Part shown: positions 40,436 through 42,140 of the stretch, piece after piece
Position numbering within the stretch: the first letter of the stretch is position 1
Layout: each line of letters begins with the position of its first letter
Source: an uncultured Lachnospiraceae bacterium
GTDB lineage: Bacteria > Bacillota_A > Clostridia > Lachnospirales > Lachnospiraceae
Direction: 5' to 3'
NCBI GenBank assembly: GCA_910585655.1
Contig: CAJUFW010000008.1
Span: forward strand, 1-42,140
Length of the DNA: 42,140 bases
Made by a program: the position numbers and the translations under genes
Notes under the pieces: model-generated
Seen by the model: the letters and a program-made list of their open reading frames with translations, nothing else
Told to the model about the DNA's origin: nothing
Database searches by the model: none

Positions 40436-40495
40436 GTGAAAGATTCTTTCACTATTCATGTTTCAGATTATAGTGTAAGATTCTTTCATTGTCAA
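40436..40495. promoter_or_regulatory. Divergent control region C: consensus promoter with two GTGAAAGATTCTTTCAC-type operators
   Basis: Perfect operator GTGAAAGATTCTTTCAC at 40436-40452, variant GTGTAAGATTCTTTCAT at 40473-40489. Leftward promoter: -35 TTGACA (40495-40490), -10 TATAAT (40472-40467), 17-bp spacer that is exactly the variant operator. A full consensus promoter, so it must be repressed to avoid strong leftward transcription. Confidence 0.85.
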
Positions 40496-40518
40496 GTATT
40501 ATTTTTAGGAGGTATTTT

Positions 40519-40743
40519 ATGTTTGGTAAACGTTTAAATGAAACTCGAAAATCACATGGTTTAACCGCCCAACAAATGGCGGATTTCCTTTCTATCACTT
40601 TACGTGCTTACCGGAATTATGAAAGTGAAAGAAGCTATCCAGACTATGAAAAGCTGGTTAAAATCGCTGACAAATTGGAGGTCTCTACTGACTATCTTTT
40701 ATGCCGGGATAATTTTCTCGCAAAACACGCTGATGGACATTAA
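40519..40743 (+). CDS. HTH regulator C
   Basis: 74 aa, AGGAGG upstream. HTH GLTAQQMADFLSITLRAYRNYESE, then LEVSTDYLLCR. Rightward product of region C; its 3' end overlaps HTH c by 59 bases. Confidence 0.8.
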   Translation: MFGKRLNETRKSHGLTAQQMADFLSITLRAYRNYESERSYPDYEKLVKIADKLEVSTDYLLCRDNFLAKHADGH

Positions 40744-40897
40744 ACAAGTCCTCAAGTATATCCCACAGTTCAACATTCCCTATGGTATGACCAGATTCCA
40801 TAAATTTGTAATGCCTTTCTGAAATATGTAGCTTGTCTGCTACCTGCTTCTGTGTCAAGCCCGCCCTCTGGCGGGCTTCTTTCAGATTCTTTCGCAT
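40685..40897 (-). CDS. Small XRE-type HTH regulator c (Cro-like)
   Basis: 70 aa from the ATG at 40897. HTH QKQVADKLHISERHYKFMESG, LWDILEDLFNVHQRVLR. Second gene of the leftward operon of region D; convergent with regulator C. In this copy the palindrome is in frame with the start, so a 15-codon N-terminal extension from a TTG is possible. Confidence 0.75.
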   Translation of the reverse strand: MRKNLKEARQRAGLTQKQVADKLHISERHYKFMESGHTIGNVELWDILEDLFNVHQRVLRENYPGIKDSQ

Positions 40898-40913
40898 AGC
40901 CTCTTCCCTTTCT

Positions 40914-40929
40914 GTTGCGACGTCGCAAC
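40914..40929. repeat. Palindrome GTTGCGACGTCGCAAC, module c
   Basis: Third module copy, upstream of HTH c. Confidence 0.8.
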
Positions 40930-40951
40930 TACTTAGTGTCAACTGTCTCCA

Positions 40952-41164
40952 TCATCCTTCCCTTGCCAATGCAAACGCTTCCTCTGTCAACGCTTCCATA
41001 TGCTCCATATGGTCGTGTGCCATATCAAACACTGTGTGGAGCGCACCCTCAAATTCCCTGTAACTGTCAGCACCATTGTAAATGGCATCATAGGTTGCCA
41101 GGATTACACTCCGCAGGTTTCTTGCCTCAAGGGCTGCGTCTTCAATCTTCATTGCCACTTCCAT
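40952..41164 (-). CDS. 70-aa early protein, copy 4
   Basis: First gene of the leftward operon of region D, about 80% like the others (changes such as VILATYD, SYREFEGALHTVFD). Shares the C-terminal AHDHMEHMEALTEEAFALAREG. Confidence 0.8.
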   Translation of the reverse strand: MEVAMKIEDAALEARNLRSVILATYDAIYNGADSYREFEGALHTVFDMAHDHMEHMEALTEEAFALAREG

Positions 41165-41184
41165 TTGTGTTCCCTCCTTTGATA

Positions 41185-41269
41185 TGTTAGCACTTTATAT
41201 TTAATTATATCGTTATGCTAACATATGTTAGTAGAAAAGTCAATTTGTTTTTGCTACAATATGCTAACA
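41185..41269. promoter_or_regulatory. Divergent control region D with TGTTAGCA/TGCTAACA boxes
   Basis: Half-sites TGTTAGCA at 41185-41192, the palindromic TGCTAACATATGTTAGTA at 41216-41233, and TGCTAACA at 41262-41269. A leftward -35 TTGACT is possible, but I find no fully convincing -10 at 17 bp. Likely bound by the RHH protein encoded at 41294. Confidence 0.65.
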
Positions 41270-41293
41270 ATATTTATCAGGAGGTTTTACCAT

Positions 41294-41479
41294 ATGGCTA
41301 TATCAAAGATTCAAACAGGGCTTCGCATAGATGAAATCACCTATGGAAAATTGAAAACTCTTTCCGAAGCCGAAAGCCGTTCTATGAACAACTTAGTAGA
41401 GTTTCTAATTAAAAAATATATCTCTGATTATGAGCAGCAGAATGGCACTATTCCTGTTGCTCCCTATCCAGAAAATTAA
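41294..41479 (+). CDS. RHH-type DNA-binding regulator D
   Basis: 61 aa, AGGAGG nine bases upstream. Ribbon-helix-helix layout: strand KIQTGLRI, helix ITYGKLKTLSEAE, helix SMNNLVEFLIKKYISD. The Arc/MetJ-type strand holds the DNA contacts. Overlaps the convergent gene on the other strand by 32 bases. Confidence 0.75.
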   Translation: MAISKIQTGLRIDEITYGKLKTLSEAESRSMNNLVEFLIKKYISDYEQQNGTIPVAPYPEN

Positions 41480-41603
41480 GCCCTGTATCAATCAACACAA
41501 GGATAAGCTGATTGATAGAAACTCCCATCCGGTCAGCTTTTTCCTTTACCCTGTTATACTGCCTTTCCGGAATACGTAGTCCGGTTTGTATTTTATCTTC
41601 CAT
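41448..41603 (-). CDS. RHH-type DNA-binding regulator d
   Basis: 51 aa, AAGGAAAAG upstream of the ATG. Strand KIQTGLRI is identical in the six residues QTGLRI to the convergent RHH gene, then PERQYNRVKEKADRMG and SINQLILVLID. Only 44 bases separate its start from the next plus-strand start, so it is probably read through from the right. Confidence 0.7.
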   Translation of the reverse strand: MEDKIQTGLRIPERQYNRVKEKADRMGVSINQLILVLIDTGLNFLDREQQE

Positions 41604-41647
41604 AACTTTTCCTTTCTTTGGATATGTAAATTTTAGGAGGTGCTACT

Positions 41648-41830
41648 ATGGCATATAACGGAAAAGTTTCCACCCAAATGCGATACGACGAAATACTATA
41701 TGAAAAAACCAAAATCATTGCCAAAAATGAAATGCGGACTACAAACGCCCAGCTTGAATACTTTATGAAACTTGGCGTCGAAGCCTACGAAAAGGAACAT
41801 GGAGCTATCGAACTTCCCGAAGGTGAGTAA
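41648..41830 (+). CDS. RHH-type DNA-binding regulator E
   Basis: 60 aa, AGGAGG upstream. Strand KVSTQMRY, helix LYEKTKIIAKNE, helix TTNAQLEYFMKLGVEAYEKEH. Likely in an operon with regulator D. Confidence 0.7.
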   Translation: MAYNGKVSTQMRYDEILYEKTKIIAKNEMRTTNAQLEYFMKLGVEAYEKEHGAIELPEGE

Positions 41831-41984
41831 CATCTGCTTCCCACAATTTCTTTCCCTGCTCCAGCAGGATAATCAGAAATGTGTTCTGCGCTATCCCCAT
41901 CCTATCTGCTTCCTGCCGAATATACTCATGTATCCTGGTAGGAAGCCGGATCTGGGTGGATATAACTTCCTTTTTATCTTGCAT
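41805..41984 (-). CDS. RHH-type DNA-binding regulator e
   Basis: 59 aa, AAGGAAGGATAGGTT upstream of the ATG. Strand VISTQIRL, similar to STQMRY of the convergent regulator E, helix RIHEYIRQEADRMGIA, then FLIILLEQGKKLWE. Overlaps E by 26 bases at the 3' end. Confidence 0.7.
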   Translation of the reverse strand: MQDKKEVISTQIRLPTRIHEYIRQEADRMGIAQNTFLIILLEQGKKLWEADVTHLREVR

Positions 41985-42021
41985 AACCTATCCTTCCTTG
42001 TAACTCATTTTATCCTATTTT

Positions 42022-42076
42022 GGCAAGAAGACTCCGACCTCTAAGGTCGGGGATGAATTGCCTCTTGCTTTTTTTT
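42022..42076 (+). terminator. Structured hairpin with T8 tail (terminator or IS200/IS605-like end)
   Basis: Inner stem CCGACCT (42034-42040) / AGGTCGG (42044-42050); outer stem GCAAGA (42023-42028) / TCTTGC (42063-42068), followed by eight Ts on the plus strand. It would end rightward transcripts coming out of the RHH genes. The GTCGGGGATGAATTG edge also resembles ends of some IS200/IS605 elements; no transposase is in the window. Confidence 0.55.
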
Positions 42077-42090
42077 CTGTCTCTTTGCTA

Positions 42091-42119
42091 TACTAAGCAC
42101 AATGATTAGTACATTGACA
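42091..42119. promoter_or_regulatory. Possible fifth control region at the right edge
   Basis: Inverted repeat TACTAA (42091-42096) / TTAGTA (42106-42111) and a rightward -35-like TTGACA (42114-42119) whose -10 would fall at the window edge. Suggests that the switch array continues beyond 42140. Confidence 0.4.
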
Positions 42120-42140
42120 ACTGGATATAGCAGGTTGCAC

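Noticed and set aside
41604..41647. A separate divergent control region between regulators d and E
   Set aside because: Only 44 bases between start codons, no room for two promoters; transcription from flanking regions is more likely.
1..42140. tRNA or rRNA genes
   Set aside because: No cloverleaf-like segment or rRNA sequence was recognised when reading either strand.

Overview
The window is most of a temperate myophage (contractile tail) prophage from a gut-type Clostridia host, most likely Lachnospiraceae. This rests on the style of the phage proteins (DUF3383-type sheath, tail tube, Gp138-type spike, baseplate J, DUF1073-type portal, Acidaminococcus/Clostridia-like tail-fibre relatives), strong AGGAGG ribosome binding sites and moderate GC. 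No integrase, attachment site or lysin is inside the window, so both prophage ends lie outside.

Layout. Almost all phage genes are on the minus strand, so the phage reads from right to left. 41.98-38.2 kb: an unusual regulatory region made of repeated divergent switch cassettes with cI/Cro-like and ribbon-helix-helix regulators. 38.4-30.9 kb: early genes (small proteins, a secreted transglycosylase-like protein, Erf annealing protein, NinB-like protein, replication initiator, primase-helicase, a Cys-rich regulator-like protein). 30.4-30.0 kb: a late-gene regulator. A plus-strand hicA-hicB pair and an orphan hicB lie on either side of that regulator. 28.9-19 kb: packaging and head genes (TerS, TerL, portal, minor capsid protein, protease/scaffold, cement, major capsid). 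19-5.3 kb: connector, sheath, tube, tail chaperones with a -1 frameshift, tape measure, baseplate and fibre genes. 5.2-0.3 kb: fibre-associated accessory genes followed by a radical-SAM/cysteine-repeat peptide module. 0.23-0 kb: the start of a coiled-coil protein of the kind found next to holins.

Three parts stand out. (1) 280-3633: two very Cys-rich proteins (41 Cys in 175 residues, and an 11-Cys tail on a 185-residue protein) with a radical SAM/SPASM maturase of the CXXX-repeat-target type and an unknown partner, all in the tail-accessory region. This looks like a phage-borne RiPP-like or cross-linked-appendage system. (2) 38.2-42.1 kb: at least four divergent control regions, each with its own pair of operators, a rightward regulator, and a leftward operon carrying a near-identical 70-aa protein plus a small regulator. 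In each convergent pair the two regulators belong to the same family and resemble each other in the DNA-contacting segment. The leftward regulator made from one cassette therefore appears to match the operator of the next cassette to the left, which would form a daisy-chained switch. (3) The portal protein carries a Nudix domain and a toxin-like C-terminal domain, followed by two small AT-rich genes and two tandem terminators, resembling a toxin/immunity cargo inserted in the head operon.

All family names come from recognising motifs by eye; no database search was possible.
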